Of a DNA stretch of 29,814 bases, positions 14,841 to 24,882 are shown one piece after another; the stretch's first letter is position 1, and each line of letters opens with the position of its first letter. The stretch is from positions 1-29,814 of the forward strand of contig UQKE01000025.1 of NCBI GenBank assembly GCA_900541555.1, given 5' to 3'. The notes below the pieces were generated by a model, which was not told the origin of the DNA, did not search any database, and saw nothing but the letters and a program-made list of their open reading frames with translations. The position numbers and the translations under genes are program-made. The DNA is from an uncultured Porphyromonadaceae bacterium. Lineage in GTDB: Bacteria; Bacteroidota; Bacteroidia; Bacteroidales; Muribaculaceae.

Positions 14841-14869
14841 CAAAGATACGCAAAAGGGTGAAAACCAAA
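14841..14869 (-). promoter_or_regulatory. Promoter of the PIN toxin-antitoxin operon
   Basis: On the minus strand TATCTTTG (14848-14841) is a perfect TAnnTTTG box with TTTG (14869-14866) 17 nt upstream. CCTTTGCAAAGATACGCAAAAGG around it contains the short inverted repeat CTTTGCAAAG, a possible operator for autoregulation. Confidence 0.6.
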
Positions 14870-15127
14870 AACTTTCTTCCTCTATTATTTCGGGATAGCA
14901 GAAAAAGATGGGAATAAACTTGTTGACCTATGGAGAAATTTCATTTTTAAAGCATGGAGAAAAACATCGCTGCGTTTCCGACTTTCAACTATAAGGCGCA
15001 ACTGTTGTCATCATTCAATATATCTCCGGCATGCCGGAATACGGCAGTCCCTCCGCTCCTGTGCCGCGCAATAGCGCAGACTACCCTTTTGCAAACTTGA
15101 TGGATTTGCCGAGGTTCCGGCTTCACA
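14870..15127. other. Intergenic region without recognised gene
   Basis: About 258 bases between the DUF4369-like gene end and the toxin-antitoxin promoter. It holds a perfect 12-bp palindrome CCGGCATGCCGG (15026-15037) with the overlapping alternative hairpin TGCCGGAATACGGCA, and GCGC-AATA-GCGC nearby. No T-tract follows, so a terminator call for the minus-strand operon is weak. No RNA gene was recognised. Confidence 0.4.
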
Positions 15128-15793
15128 TCATCGTGTCGATGCAAGATTCAGCACAGCGGCGAGCGAATCCGCCTGTTCTTGCGTCAACCATTTTTGAAAC
15201 GACCGCAACGCGACGCGCCCCATCAATGGATATCTGTCTGCATTTTCCATAACGGCAACAGTCACCGCTTGTTGGAAATCAGTCAATTCCGCGCGATAGC
15301 AACGCAAAAGAGAGTCTTCGCGCACTTCCGTCAAAGTGGAATCGGCCGCCATCTCCCGATATGCCGCTTGCAACTCGCCACGCTTTTCCTCCATTGCCGT
15401 CTTCTTGGCCAAAAGCTGCGATAATTTCCGATTGCTTTCCGACCCGTTTACGGCATAGCCGTCGCCATCGATCCGCATTGTCAGGCGATTGTTGGAAAGC
15501 ACCAAACAATATGCCACGGAGTCATTGCCAATCGTCACAAACGCTTCCACCGGCACATCGCAATGCCCCGTGAAGCAAAAACGGGAAGAGTCTATTTTGT
15601 CCGCACCGACAAGCACCAATTGCCGGTATTCGGGCATAAGAACGTATAAGCGAGCCGTGTCGGCAGAAGCCAACGACGAAGGCAAGACGCCCTCCAACAC
15701 ATAGCCATCTCCCGACGGCCTTGAACACGACGCACACCATGCCACCAATCCCAACACGAGCAATCGCCCGAAGCTATTCACGATTCCCGACAT
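15128..15793 (-). CDS. DUF4369-like lipoprotein
   Basis: A 221-residue probable lipoprotein: hydrophobic signal LLVLGLVAWCASC with a lipobox-like Cys near residue 23. Next comes a beta-rich domain (GYVLEGVLPSSLASADTARL ... ADKIDSSRFCFTGHCDVP ... CLVLSNNRLTMRIDGDGYAV) of the DUF4369 type seen at the N terminus of Bacteroidetes thioredoxin-like lipoproteins. After it come a helical, charged region (QLLAKKTAMEEKRGELQAAY) and the ending RSFQKWLTQEQADSLAAVL. No thioredoxin CxxC domain follows, so it is DUF4369 plus helices only. Its start codon lies inside the end of the glycosyltransferase gene (20-bp overlap), indicating coupling. Function unknown; envelope location inferred. Confidence 0.7.
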   Translation of the reverse strand: MSGIVNSFGRLLVLGLVAWCASCSRPSGDGYVLEGVLPSSLASADTARLYVLMPEYRQLVLVGADKIDSSRFCFTGHCDVPVEAFVTIGNDSVAYCLVLSNNRLTMRIDGDGYAVNGSESNRKLSQLLAKKTAMEEKRGELQAAYREMAADSTLTEVREDSLLRCYRAELTDFQQAVTVAVMENADRYPLMGRVALRSFQKWLTQEQADSLAAVLNLASTR

Positions 15794-17372
15794 ACTCTAT
15801 ATCATACAAATAAATATTCCTATTCCAAACCACATGCCCCGTATATTCAAAATCGCCGGCACTCCACTTCCCGGGTTTGGAGACGACACGCCTTTTCTCT
15901 CCCAAACGCATCAAATCTTCCAATTGGGAGTCATTCGCCACGCCATAGCGCACATCGTCGGAAAGCACCGGAAGCAACTGCGCCAATTCGTTCGGATTCA
16001 ATTTATAGAACGTTGCCGGTTGCGACAATTCATGCGACAAGTTGCCCCATCCGTACTGCTCCCTCAATTGCAGCCTCGCCGTGACAGTCGGGAAAAACAG
16101 CAAAATAAGCAATCCGAAATAGCGGCGCCACAACACCGACATGACCGACAAACATTGCGGCACAATCAGCGACAACACAGGCAGCAAGCTATAATAATAA
16201 CGCGGATGCTTCAATACCGACGCATACTGTATGAGCGGCATGCAAACCAACACTATAATCGGCAGCCATACGAAATAACGACTGCTCAACAGCGATTTCA
16301 AGCCATTCTTCGAACATAATGCCACCAATGCCACCGCAATCAAAATCCAATAGCAATAGGACAAATACATCAACCGCGGCAAATCCCTGCCGAAAACAAT
16401 CGAAAGGCTGCCGGCGAAGTTGTGGAACGCTTTTGCCTTATGAACGGTCTCATGGAAAAGGAAATTGAAAAAACCGGCATACAGCATCCATGCAAACAAC
16501 ACGCCTGCCACTCCGGCCAACACCACCATCCCAATTCCTTTCGCGCCATAGCCGTAGCGCACGCAAGCTGCCATCAAAGCAATCCCCAACGCAATGACAT
16601 AAATGGCATTGAAATATCCAAGCGACACGACACATCCCGACAAAACGGCAAGCAAGGCGACCACTCTCCGCCACGGAACGTTTTTTCCTTCCCTCAAACG
16701 GCAAACAAGGTCCACCGCCGCCCACGTCAATGCAATCACAGCCGTTTCCGCCATTTGATACTCGCGCACGAGCATCGTGTTGCGTATGGAAAGAACGTTG
16801 CAAAACGCAACTGCCAGCCCTGCATAGACCAGCAGCATCCGATCACCGAATATGCGTCTTAAAAGTTTGTAGAAAAAGAAAAACGAGAGCGAAAAAAACA
16901 ACAAATTCAAGATGCCGCCCCGCATGGCATATTCATGCACATCAAACGAATCATACCCAATCAATGCCATGCGCAAAACCATATAGTAGAGGCTGGCATG
17001 CGGCGCGTCGCCATTATTGCGCCACAATTGCGCGATGTCGGCCACAGCGCCCCGCAAGCCGTCTTCGCCGGACAACACGGCAAGCCGTTTCAATTCCTCT
17101 CCGCTATAATCGCCATCGGGCAATGCATGATTGTAGTAAGGATTGCACGTGCTCAGCATCATGGAAAACACTTCGTCGGAATGCAATTCCGTCTTATGCA
17201 CGATGCAATTCAACCGTACAAAAAAACATGCCGCAAAAATAAAAAGCAATATCGCGGCATTCGCCGTTTTGAAATGCCGCCGATAAAACGCGACGATGCG
17301 TGTCGCCGTCTTGTCGTCGGGCTTTGATTGTTTTTCACGCGAACGAGCCACCTTTTGCTGCCTTTTCTTCAT
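15774..17372 (-). CDS. GT-C family membrane glycosyltransferase (GT39/ArnT-like)
   Basis: A 532-residue polytopic membrane protein. A basic N-terminus (MKKRQQKVARSREKQSK) precedes the first transmembrane helix (~37-57), followed by TELHSDEVFS (61-70), whose Asp66-Glu67 pair in the first external loop is the usual catalytic signature of GT-C enzymes that use polyprenyl-phosphate sugars (the ArnT/PMT type). About nine to eleven further hydrophobic helices follow, then a soluble C-terminal ~100 residues. Such enzymes transfer a sugar to lipid or protein on the outer side of the inner membrane; donor and acceptor cannot be told. It starts 3 nt after the sprA stop codon and overlaps the next gene, so it is clearly in the sprA transcript. 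Confidence 0.75.
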   Translation of the reverse strand: MKKRQQKVARSREKQSKPDDKTATRIVAFYRRHFKTANAAILLFIFAACFFVRLNCIVHKTELHSDEVFSMMLSTCNPYYNHALPDGDYSGEELKRLAVLSGEDGLRGAVADIAQLWRNNGDAPHASLYYMVLRMALIGYDSFDVHEYAMRGGILNLLFFSLSFFFFYKLLRRIFGDRMLLVYAGLAVAFCNVLSIRNTMLVREYQMAETAVIALTWAAVDLVCRLREGKNVPWRRVVALLAVLSGCVVSLGYFNAIYVIALGIALMAACVRYGYGAKGIGMVVLAGVAGVLFAWMLYAGFFNFLFHETVHKAKAFHNFAGSLSIVFGRDLPRLMYLSYCYWILIAVALVALCSKNGLKSLLSSRYFVWLPIIVLVCMPLIQYASVLKHPRYYYSLLPVLSLIVPQCLSVMSVLWRRYFGLLILLFFPTVTARLQLREQYGWGNLSHELSQPATFYKLNPNELAQLLPVLSDDVRYGVANDSQLEDLMRLGEKRRVVSKPGKWSAGDFEYTGHVVWNRNIYLYDIEYVGNRE

Positions 17373-17375
17373 ATC

Positions 17376-20300
17376 CTACTGCGCCAAAGAAAGATTAACG
17401 GAGATGCCATAATTGCTGTTTGCCGTCGGGTAAGCGCTCGACGAAATCAGCGGTTTGTTTATTTGATGGTCGAAGAAAGCCGACAATGTGATGCGCTTGC
17501 TCAACACGTAGCTTGCCGTCACATTGATTGCAATCGACCGCGTGCCGCTCGTGGCTTGGCTCGTGCCTTCTTGCATTTTCCGAATCAAAGCTTGATTGTT
17601 TTGGAATGAGAAATCGGCATTCAGCGTCAAGTCGTTGCTAATTCCTTTTTGACTTCCTTTCAGCTTCAATATCGTGTTGAAATTTGCAATTTTATAACCG
17701 GCGCCCACCGTCACTGCCTTTTGGGAAGCCTCTACAAGCTGTCCCGCATCGGAATTCAACGTCAGCGTCCGGCTGTCGCGATATTCCGCATTCAGCGTCA
17801 AATTGTTGTAGAGCGTGGCCGAAAGTCCGAGAAGCGGAGCAAAACGCTCGGTAATCGACACCGACGAAATATTGTAGGGCGACGACGGGACAGGCCGTTG
17901 CGTCAGTTCGTCGAGCGTGAACCCGTAATCGCCGGCGCCGGCATCCACCCAATTCAGATAGGAAGAGAACGACCCTACGCTATACGTGCATTGATAAGCA
18001 TGTGTCAACGTCAGGCTTCGGAATATTTTGCTCAAATTGCCGATTTTTATCAATCCGTCGTACGTGACACGCCAATTCGGCAATATCTGCGCCAACGAAG
18101 GGAATGGCGATGTCGTGATTTTCGCCGGATCTTTGCCCGTATAAGCTGCAAGGAATGCCGGTATCATCACGTCGCTGCTTGCTTGATTCACGCCTCCATT
18201 TTCCGCATTATAAGGCTGCCCTGCATAGGACGACCCTTTCAGGAAGCCCGCATTCGGATACCTCATATTTTTGTATTGGCCCTCCAATCGCTGAGCCACC
18301 TGCGGAATATATTCCAAGAACTTATTGTACGCGTCGCTATTGTAGCCATCTTTCGCCGACGCGCCACGCAAGGCCGTTGCTATGGCACAAGTAGTCATGG
18401 TGAAACTGCCATTTCGCGAAGTTGGCATATAGTCGTACATGAACTGAATCTGATTCGTGCGGTTGTCTGTGCGATTGGCTGTAAGTTGTATTTTCAATCC
18501 TCGAATCGGTTCCAATTGCACCTCGAAATTATATTCAGTCGTGCGCGAAAATATGGCAGGAGTAGTTTGGTTTTCATCGCCAAGCAGCCAACCGCGCTTC
18601 ATCGCCTTCTCCAAATATGATTCGTCCGTGAAGCCAAACGCGAAATCCAATCCCGGCGACATCGGCCCGTAGTTTTTACTTTGCCCGAGCAAATCGCCCA
18701 CTTCGGGAACAAATTGCGGGATATTGGACGTGCGCGTATTGCGCCACCTGAAACTTGCGCTGCGCACCGACATGGCAAAGCGCGTAGAATAGTCGGCTAT
18801 TTCTTTCCAGATATTCACATCCTTCGTCAAATCTTCCGTCACGACAAGTTTCACGGTTTCTTTGCCGGTGGAAAGGATTTGCAGCCTGTTTTCGTCGACA
18901 ATTTTCGTTTTCAATGTGAATGGCTTCCCATCGAGCGTCGTCGCAGAAATTTTCACCTTCTTGCTACGCAAATTATGCTTCACATCGATCAACGTATCTT
19001 TCAATTGATAAGTGCGCTGGAATTTCTTCGGCTTGCGCTCCCGCTGCGAGCCGCGCGTGTTGGAGGCGAATCGCTTGTTCACTTCTTTCAGGTACTTGCT
19101 TTTATTGTATAGCGTTTCGAGATTGATTTTCGAATCGAGATTCCAAACGGCATTGTTTGCAATCGAATTGCCCACCACTTCGCCATCGATGTCGGCACCG
19201 CGATCCCATCGATAAGTGGCATTGTAGCTGACGTTTCCATTCAAGAAATCGAGGAAAGCAATTTTGTTGAACGGAGCTTTGTAGGAAGCCGTAAACGATT
19301 GGCTGTAATTCCATGGCGTCCCAAAATCTTTTATGCTTTGCATCACGGTGTCTTTCCATTCCCGATATTCATTGGGGAACAATTTCTTGTTGACAGCGCC
19401 GATTGCCTCTTCAATGCGCGCCATCGTATTGGAATTGAACGACAACGACAATGACTGCGTCATATTCCACGTCAGCGCAAATTGCCTGTCCCAATAAAAA
19501 TTCTTGCTCACCGACACCGGCACGTCCACTTCCACGTCGGCTTCGTTGCGCGACTGCAACTCGTAGTAGTAACGCGACATATTTGTCAAGAAATTAATCG
19601 AAGTGGGCAAATAATTCAATTCCCAATCTTTGAAGAATTTCAAGTTTTTCGACTTGCTCTTAATAAACGAAAACGGTTTAAACGGCTTCACGTAAGGAGA
19701 ATAGCTATATTGGAAGCTGCCCCTATAATCATTGATATGCTCGTATTCGACGGTCGGAGATATGTTTTCTTGCTTGTTGAATGAAAGATTCAGCGTGAAG
19801 TTGCCCGGATCCCACGGCATGGGCACCTTGCTTTTCACACCGAAATTAAAGCCCGAAAGGCTGAAACTCTTCACCGTGGTTTGCTCAATGGCATAATTCC
19901 GAATCGAATCGCGCTCGGCCTCGTCGGCTGCATCCGCCAACGCGTCTTTCAACAATATGTCTTGATCCAACGGATTGTATTTCGGAGATATCTTTTCTTT
20001 CGAAATGGAATAATAAACCGGCGCTTTCAATTTCACCTTTTCCGGCAAGAACCGGCCGAAATCGACTTGCGTCGCGATGTTGTATTGCTTATAATCGTCC
20101 ATCCGGCGAGAAGACAGATTCTGATCGACATTGCCGAAACCAATCGTTTCTACATGTCCTCCAAAATTCACTGTCGCCACGTCGCTGATGCCCAAATTCA
20201 CATTGGCCTTTGCTGCCCATCCGCCATCTTCATCGAAGTCGGTCACTTTCATTTCGTTCACCCACACTTCACCGTCTTTCTCTTTATTGGAATTATTGCG

Positions 20301-23300
20301 CACGCCAATCATCACGACACGCACATCGCTCAACGACGGATTGCCCAGCACGCTGACCTTATTGCCTTCATGGTTCGGATCGTATCCGGTATAAAGCGTC
20401 GTGTTGGAGACATGTTGGGTATCATCGTGTTTCGCCCTGTTGCGCGCCTTCTTCAATTCCGTGAACACGCTCATTTCAATGTCCATGAAATTTTCTTCCG
20501 GCCATACGATGTATTGCTGATTCGTATCGTACGTATTATACCGTCCCGGAGGAGTCAAACGCAATGGCACTTCATATTCGTAATAATTATTCTTAATGTC
20601 CGTTCCTAAACGGAGGAATACCGCCAAATCGCCATCTTGCAAGTCGCCGGCCACATCGTCGATAAACCGTTCGGCATGAGAAAACATTTGCAAACGTTTG
20701 TACAAGCGCAAATCCATCGATGTGTTTTTATACACAGCTCTCGCATCGCCCGGCTGCAAGCCCGTCAATTTCAACGACAAGGCTTGTTCGTTCAGTTGGG
20801 TGATTTGCGATTGCCCCGGATCGACAATGCGATTCACTCCCGGAGGAAGCACATAGTTCACCGGCTCGCGTCCGGCGTTTTCTTCGATATTGACCACCGA
20901 CATGTCCAATTCGCCTTCTGCCGGCGCATCGCCGCGCATATTCAGATTATAATCGTAAGTGCGCCAATCGCCCCTGACAAGTTCGAGCGTCGCGAAGCGC
21001 AAATGCACAGGCTGTTTGAATCCGGTAAGGAACATGCGCATAAACCGGATAGTCGAAAAATCGGATATGGAGCCAACCACCTTCTCATAATCGCGCAAAG
21101 GTATCTTGAATTGATACCACACCACTTCCTGACTCTTCCCGTTTGCCAATTTCACTGTGGCTGTCTGACGGTCGGTGATGTAATTCTGCCCGACTTCCAT
21201 ATCTTCTTCGCGCAACGAAATATGATACTGGTAGTAGCGCTCGTATTCGTTCAGCGTGTTGTCTTGGTTGATGTCTTCCACGTCGGGAACGCTTCGCGAA
21301 GATTGGTAGAGTTGGTCGCGCTGGTCGTCCTCGCCCAGCGAGTTGCCCTCTGTGCCGTTGTAACGCTTGTAGCGTTCGAGAATCGTCTTCTGCTGCTCGT
21401 CGTAGTCATAGCCGCGGAAATAATGATAATTGTCGCCTGAGGGATCGTTGAAAGGTGAAAATTGGTCGGATTCCATTTCGGCGATCTTTTCGGGAGAAAG
21501 CTTCAACCGCAACGCATCCAAATAATTTTTATACGTCGGGAATTCAAATTCCTGCGCTGTCGACAAGCCGTTAAGCCCGACATCTTGGTTTGCGCGAGCT
21601 CCGGCCGTATTGTCGAAAGCATAGGTGAGCGATGTTTCGAGCGGCACACGCCCCCACACGGTCTCTCTCGTGCCCTCCGTGCTGCCATTGATGGGCAGGC
21701 CGTTTTCATACGATTTGAACCCGTCCTTCAAAATATCTTCGCTCAACTCGCCAAGATTGAAATACAGATCCCCTCCTTCGATGTTATCGCCTTCGACGGC
21801 AAACGGGTCCATCATCCAGAATTGGATATATTCGATATTGGACGTTTCGAAATTGGTATTGTCCAACTTGCGCATGATTCCGCCCCAACGTTTTTCGGGA
21901 TTCAAAAGATTGAATTCCGCATCTATGTCGGTTGCGTCGAGATTGTACGGTCCTCGTTCCGTCGGATAGAACGACAAATTCAGCGTTTGGATTGCTGAGG
22001 CTTCGCCATAATTCAATTCACGATTCGGCCAAATTTCGCGCGTTGTCACTTCCCGAACATAGGGACTCGACAATTGCTCCAAATCGTTTTTGATATAAGC
22101 GGGACAAAGCGACGAGTTTTTTTGCGTGAACATGCGGTCGATATAGTACCATGCCAACAAAGCGCGATTCTTGCCATAAGCGACATCGTTCGACAAGCCG
22201 GCTTCCGGGAACATGCCGCCCGAGGGATCATAGGGCGTCGACGCAAGAAACCAAGAATAAGGCGAGCGTATGTCGATTGTGTTTTGCGATGTTTCAAAAT
22301 CATCCAAATAGGAACTTCCCGAATTTGTACCGGTTTTTTTCTTATGCGGTATCAATTGCGCGAATTCAGCCTGCACGCTTACGGTCGAAGGCGCGGTGGC
22401 ATTGACTGTCGGGATGGCATTCAGCAAGTTTGTCAGCCACATGAAGTTCTTATTATATGAGAAATTCAGTCCCCATATAGTATTGTTTATCAATTCATCC
22501 CCCAAATTCACCTTTTCAGTCAAAGGCTTTTCGGAAAAATGCATCAACGTCGCGCCTATATTGAAGTCTTTATTGACTTCATAGTTCATGTCCAAGCCGA
22601 GCAGCGTCTTCCGTTGCGTGCTGAACATCGATTGGTTTTCGAGCGACACGCTGATATTCGTGCCCGAATCAATGATGCTTTGGTTGGTAATTGTCACGAT
22701 ACCCATGTTGTAGTCCACGGTGTAATCGCTGTTTTCCGTAAGCGTCACGCCGCCGGCCGTCACTACGACAGAGCCTCGCGGCACATTCATCGCATTCAGT
22801 CGAATCGTCGAGCCCGAAGATGCCTGATATTCGCCTTCCAAAATAAATTTGTTTTTATCCTGAAATTGCTTTGCTATCGTTTGCGTCGAATCGTAAAGTT
22901 CGTGGTAACAATACCTTTCTGCATCCGCAGGATTGGTGATTTTGCTCTCCAAATACGACCCGAACGGCTCCACCACAGGGAAAATCACCTTTCCTTGCGA
23001 AGCAATGATCGTATATCCCTCTATGAAGTCGTAAAAGCCATCGGGATTGCTTTCCTCGTTGGAATCCAAGCGATCGACATTCAGCACTTGAAGCAACGGC
23101 TTGTTGCGTATCGGATCGACCGGCAAATATTGCACAGTCGTGCCGGTCGAATCGCTCAGATATTTCACGTTCAATTTGAAATTCTCCTTTTGCACTTGAT
23201 ATGCGCCAAGGGAATATACGTTTTTCATCATCAAATCCCAATTGGCAAATTGGGGCGACACGGTAGAACCTTTCAAAAGTTTCAAATAAAGCGATTGGCT

Positions 23301-24812
23301 CGAATCGGAAACATCGCTGGAAAATTCACCGACTTGATACACTTGTCCTTGATACGTATATTCATAGGCCACGGCAAGCACTTCATCCGCATTTAGCGCC
23401 GCATTTAGGGAGATGTAACCCAAAGTTTCGTTTAATTTGTATTCCGACGACGAAAGCAGCCGCGCGCTTTCGATTTTTTCATAATCGCGACCGCCTTCTA
23501 TCCCATAGGCCGTCAACGGCTCCAAAGCCTGCGACACTTGGCTGATCTGGCGGGCATCAGGATAATTTGTCTTTATCTCCGTGAGCAAATTATTCGCATT
23601 GTTGCGCGGATTTGCCGCCGACATGTCGGCAACCCAATGCGTATTGGACAACACGCGGTTTTCGCCCAAATCCATAAATCCGACGATATTGCGGGCTTCG
23701 TCGTAAGTGCCCCGCTGATTCGTAATCCACACTTCTATGCGGGTAATATTCACGCCCGACGACACATACGGGAGCTTCGACGCGAAATTGTCATAATTGT
23801 CTCGAAAAAAATGACCAAGGAAAAAATGCCGGTTTTTGTCGTAATCGTCGGCATTGATAGAAAATTCCGTTGTCTGCGCGCCGCCTTTTGTGTTGACGGT
23901 TTGCGTTTCCGAATTTTGCTGCGAAGCCAATGCCGTAATCGTAAATTTGCCAAACTGCATTGTTGTTTTCAAACCGAACAATGCAGTGCTTCCCCGAATG
24001 AGAGAAGAACCTGTTGTCATCGACACGTTTCCGGCCTCAATCGATTTTATGATTTCATCCTCTTCACCGTCGTATTTCAGTTTCAAATTTTTTGAATCAA
24101 AGTCGAACGTCGCATCCGTGTTGTACGTCATGTTGAATTTCAACTTGCTGCCCACCGACGCGTCCACCGTCGCTTGTATCTTTTGATCGAAATCGAAATA
24201 CGTTTTCCGCCGTGCGCTTGCCGGCAATGCGGGGTTGTCGGTCTTGTTCGATTTTATTCCCATTTGTATCTGGACAGAACCTTGCGTCTTCAATTGCACT
24301 CCGCCCGGGCCAAACACCTTATCCAACGGCCCGAGGGCGAATTTCATGTCCAGCAGATTGAATTTTTCCTTGTCTTTTTGCTCGTATAGTTCTGAATTTT
24401 TCTTTCGGTAATAATCCATCATGGATTTTCTCATTTCCATGTTTTCATATTCCGATGCCGAAAGAATGAAAGGTGTCGTGATTTCTCGCTCGCCGATTTT
24501 CGTATGAATGACATAAGTGTCTGTTTCATAATCATAAACAGGCTCCATCGTGATATTGGAAGGATCTTTCAAATCGATGGGGTATCCTTCTTCATTCAAA
24601 AGCTCATCGTATCCCGGAGTGACAGTCGGCTTTACGTCGTATTGCAATCGCGACGAATCCTGCGCTTCGCTTCTGCCCGAAAAAAGTATGGGAGGCGGAG
24701 TTGTTTTGTCCGACTGTTTATACTGCGCATATCCGGCAAATTCGCACACGGAATAAATCATAATCCCGAATGCGACAGCCCAAAAATATTTTTTCAATCC
24801 AAATTTTTTCAT
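17376..24812 (-). CDS. sprA: SprA, type IX secretion outer-membrane translocon
   Basis: A 2478-residue protein, full length for SprA (Sov in Porphyromonas), the giant outer-membrane barrel through which T9SS cargo leaves the cell. It begins with a signal peptide (MKKFGLKKYFWAVAFGIMIY ... GYAQ). Recognisable segments include LGPLDKVFGPGGVQLKTQGS, SIEAGNVSMTTGSSLIRGST, LFGLKTTMQFGKFTITALAS, LDDFETSQNTIDIRSPYSW near 870, and LYDSRTLTLN-like barrel strands towards the C-terminal SINYGISVNLSLAQ-type end. No frameshift is apparent across 7.4 kb. The same window encodes a protein with a T9SS sorting domain, so the system is likely functional. It lies downstream of ruvA (70-nt gap containing a hairpin) and directly before a GT-C enzyme. 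The ruvA-sprA neighbourhood is one I recall from other Bacteroidetes. Confidence 0.96.
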   Translation of the reverse strand: MKKFGLKKYFWAVAFGIMIYSVCEFAGYAQYKQSDKTTPPPILFSGRSEAQDSSRLQYDVKPTVTPGYDELLNEEGYPIDLKDPSNITMEPVYDYETDTYVIHTKIGEREITTPFILSASEYENMEMRKSMMDYYRKKNSELYEQKDKEKFNLLDMKFALGPLDKVFGPGGVQLKTQGSVQIQMGIKSNKTDNPALPASARRKTYFDFDQKIQATVDASVGSKLKFNMTYNTDATFDFDSKNLKLKYDGEEDEIIKSIEAGNVSMTTGSSLIRGSTALFGLKTTMQFGKFTITALASQQNSETQTVNTKGGAQTTEFSINADDYDKNRHFFLGHFFRDNYDNFASKLPYVSSGVNITRIEVWITNQRGTYDEARNIVGFMDLGENRVLSNTHWVADMSAANPRNNANNLLTEIKTNYPDARQISQVSQALEPLTAYGIEGGRDYEKIESARLLSSSEYKLNETLGYISLNAALNADEVLAVAYEYTYQGQVYQVGEFSSDVSDSSQSLYLKLLKGSTVSPQFANWDLMMKNVYSLGAYQVQKENFKLNVKYLSDSTGTTVQYLPVDPIRNKPLLQVLNVDRLDSNEESNPDGFYDFIEGYTIIASQGKVIFPVVEPFGSYLESKITNPADAERYCYHELYDSTQTIAKQFQDKNKFILEGEYQASSGSTIRLNAMNVPRGSVVVTAGGVTLTENSDYTVDYNMGIVTITNQSIIDSGTNISVSLENQSMFSTQRKTLLGLDMNYEVNKDFNIGATLMHFSEKPLTEKVNLGDELINNTIWGLNFSYNKNFMWLTNLLNAIPTVNATAPSTVSVQAEFAQLIPHKKKTGTNSGSSYLDDFETSQNTIDIRSPYSWFLASTPYDPSGGMFPEAGLSNDVAYGKNRALLAWYYIDRMFTQKNSSLCPAYIKNDLEQLSSPYVREVTTREIWPNRELNYGEASAIQTLNLSFYPTERGPYNLDATDIDAEFNLLNPEKRWGGIMRKLDNTNFETSNIEYIQFWMMDPFAVEGDNIEGGDLYFNLGELSEDILKDGFKSYENGLPINGSTEGTRETVWGRVPLETSLTYAFDNTAGARANQDVGLNGLSTAQEFEFPTYKNYLDALRLKLSPEKIAEMESDQFSPFNDPSGDNYHYFRGYDYDEQQKTILERYKRYNGTEGNSLGEDDQRDQLYQSSRSVPDVEDINQDNTLNEYERYYQYHISLREEDMEVGQNYITDRQTATVKLANGKSQEVVWYQFKIPLRDYEKVVGSISDFSTIRFMRMFLTGFKQPVHLRFATLELVRGDWRTYDYNLNMRGDAPAEGELDMSVVNIEENAGREPVNYVLPPGVNRIVDPGQSQITQLNEQALSLKLTGLQPGDARAVYKNTSMDLRLYKRLQMFSHAERFIDDVAGDLQDGDLAVFLRLGTDIKNNYYEYEVPLRLTPPGRYNTYDTNQQYIVWPEENFMDIEMSVFTELKKARNRAKHDDTQHVSNTTLYTGYDPNHEGNKVSVLGNPSLSDVRVVMIGVRNNSNKEKDGEVWVNEMKVTDFDEDGGWAAKANVNLGISDVATVNFGGHVETIGFGNVDQNLSSRRMDDYKQYNIATQVDFGRFLPEKVKLKAPVYYSISKEKISPKYNPLDQDILLKDALADAADEAERDSIRNYAIEQTTVKSFSLSGFNFGVKSKVPMPWDPGNFTLNLSFNKQENISPTVEYEHINDYRGSFQYSYSPYVKPFKPFSFIKSKSKNLKFFKDWELNYLPTSINFLTNMSRYYYELQSRNEADVEVDVPVSVSKNFYWDRQFALTWNMTQSLSLSFNSNTMARIEEAIGAVNKKLFPNEYREWKDTVMQSIKDFGTPWNYSQSFTASYKAPFNKIAFLDFLNGNVSYNATYRWDRGADIDGEVVGNSIANNAVWNLDSKINLETLYNKSKYLKEVNKRFASNTRGSQRERKPKKFQRTYQLKDTLIDVKHNLRSKKVKISATTLDGKPFTLKTKIVDENRLQILSTGKETVKLVVTEDLTKDVNIWKEIADYSTRFAMSVRSASFRWRNTRTSNIPQFVPEVGDLLGQSKNYGPMSPGLDFAFGFTDESYLEKAMKRGWLLGDENQTTPAIFSRTTEYNFEVQLEPIRGLKIQLTANRTDNRTNQIQFMYDYMPTSRNGSFTMTTCAIATALRGASAKDGYNSDAYNKFLEYIPQVAQRLEGQYKNMRYPNAGFLKGSSYAGQPYNAENGGVNQASSDVMIPAFLAAYTGKDPAKITTSPFPSLAQILPNWRVTYDGLIKIGNLSKIFRSLTLTHAYQCTYSVGSFSSYLNWVDAGAGDYGFTLDELTQRPVPSSPYNISSVSITERFAPLLGLSATLYNNLTLNAEYRDSRTLTLNSDAGQLVEASQKAVTVGAGYKIANFNTILKLKGSQKGISNDLTLNADFSFQNNQALIRKMQEGTSQATSGTRSIAINVTASYVLSKRITLSAFFDHQINKPLISSSAYPTANSNYGISVNLSLAQ

Positions 24813-24843
24813 TCAGATATGCGACATCCTATTGTTTCTACTC

Positions 24844-24868
24844 GCCGGATGAAAAAAATACATCCGGC
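24844..24868 (-). promoter_or_regulatory. Perfect hairpin between ruvA and sprA
   Basis: GCCGGATG (24844-24851) and CATCCGGC (24861-24868) form an 8-bp perfect stem with a 9-nt A/T loop. Neither strand has a T-run after it, so it is not a classic terminator. It may act as an mRNA processing or stability element, or a leaky terminator that lowers sprA expression relative to the upstream genes. Confidence 0.45.
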
Positions 24869-24882
24869 AAAACTTACGGATG

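Noticed and set aside
15026..15037. CCGGCATGCCGG palindrome as terminator or site-specific recombination site
   Set aside because: No T-run, no second copy in the window and no recombinase gene nearby; kept only as a note.
15031..15100. Possible further copy of the structured repeat (CCCTCCGCTCC, CCGCGCAATAGCGC)
   Set aside because: Only loosely similar; it lacks the GACATTG end and the CCCCTAT block, so similarity may be chance.
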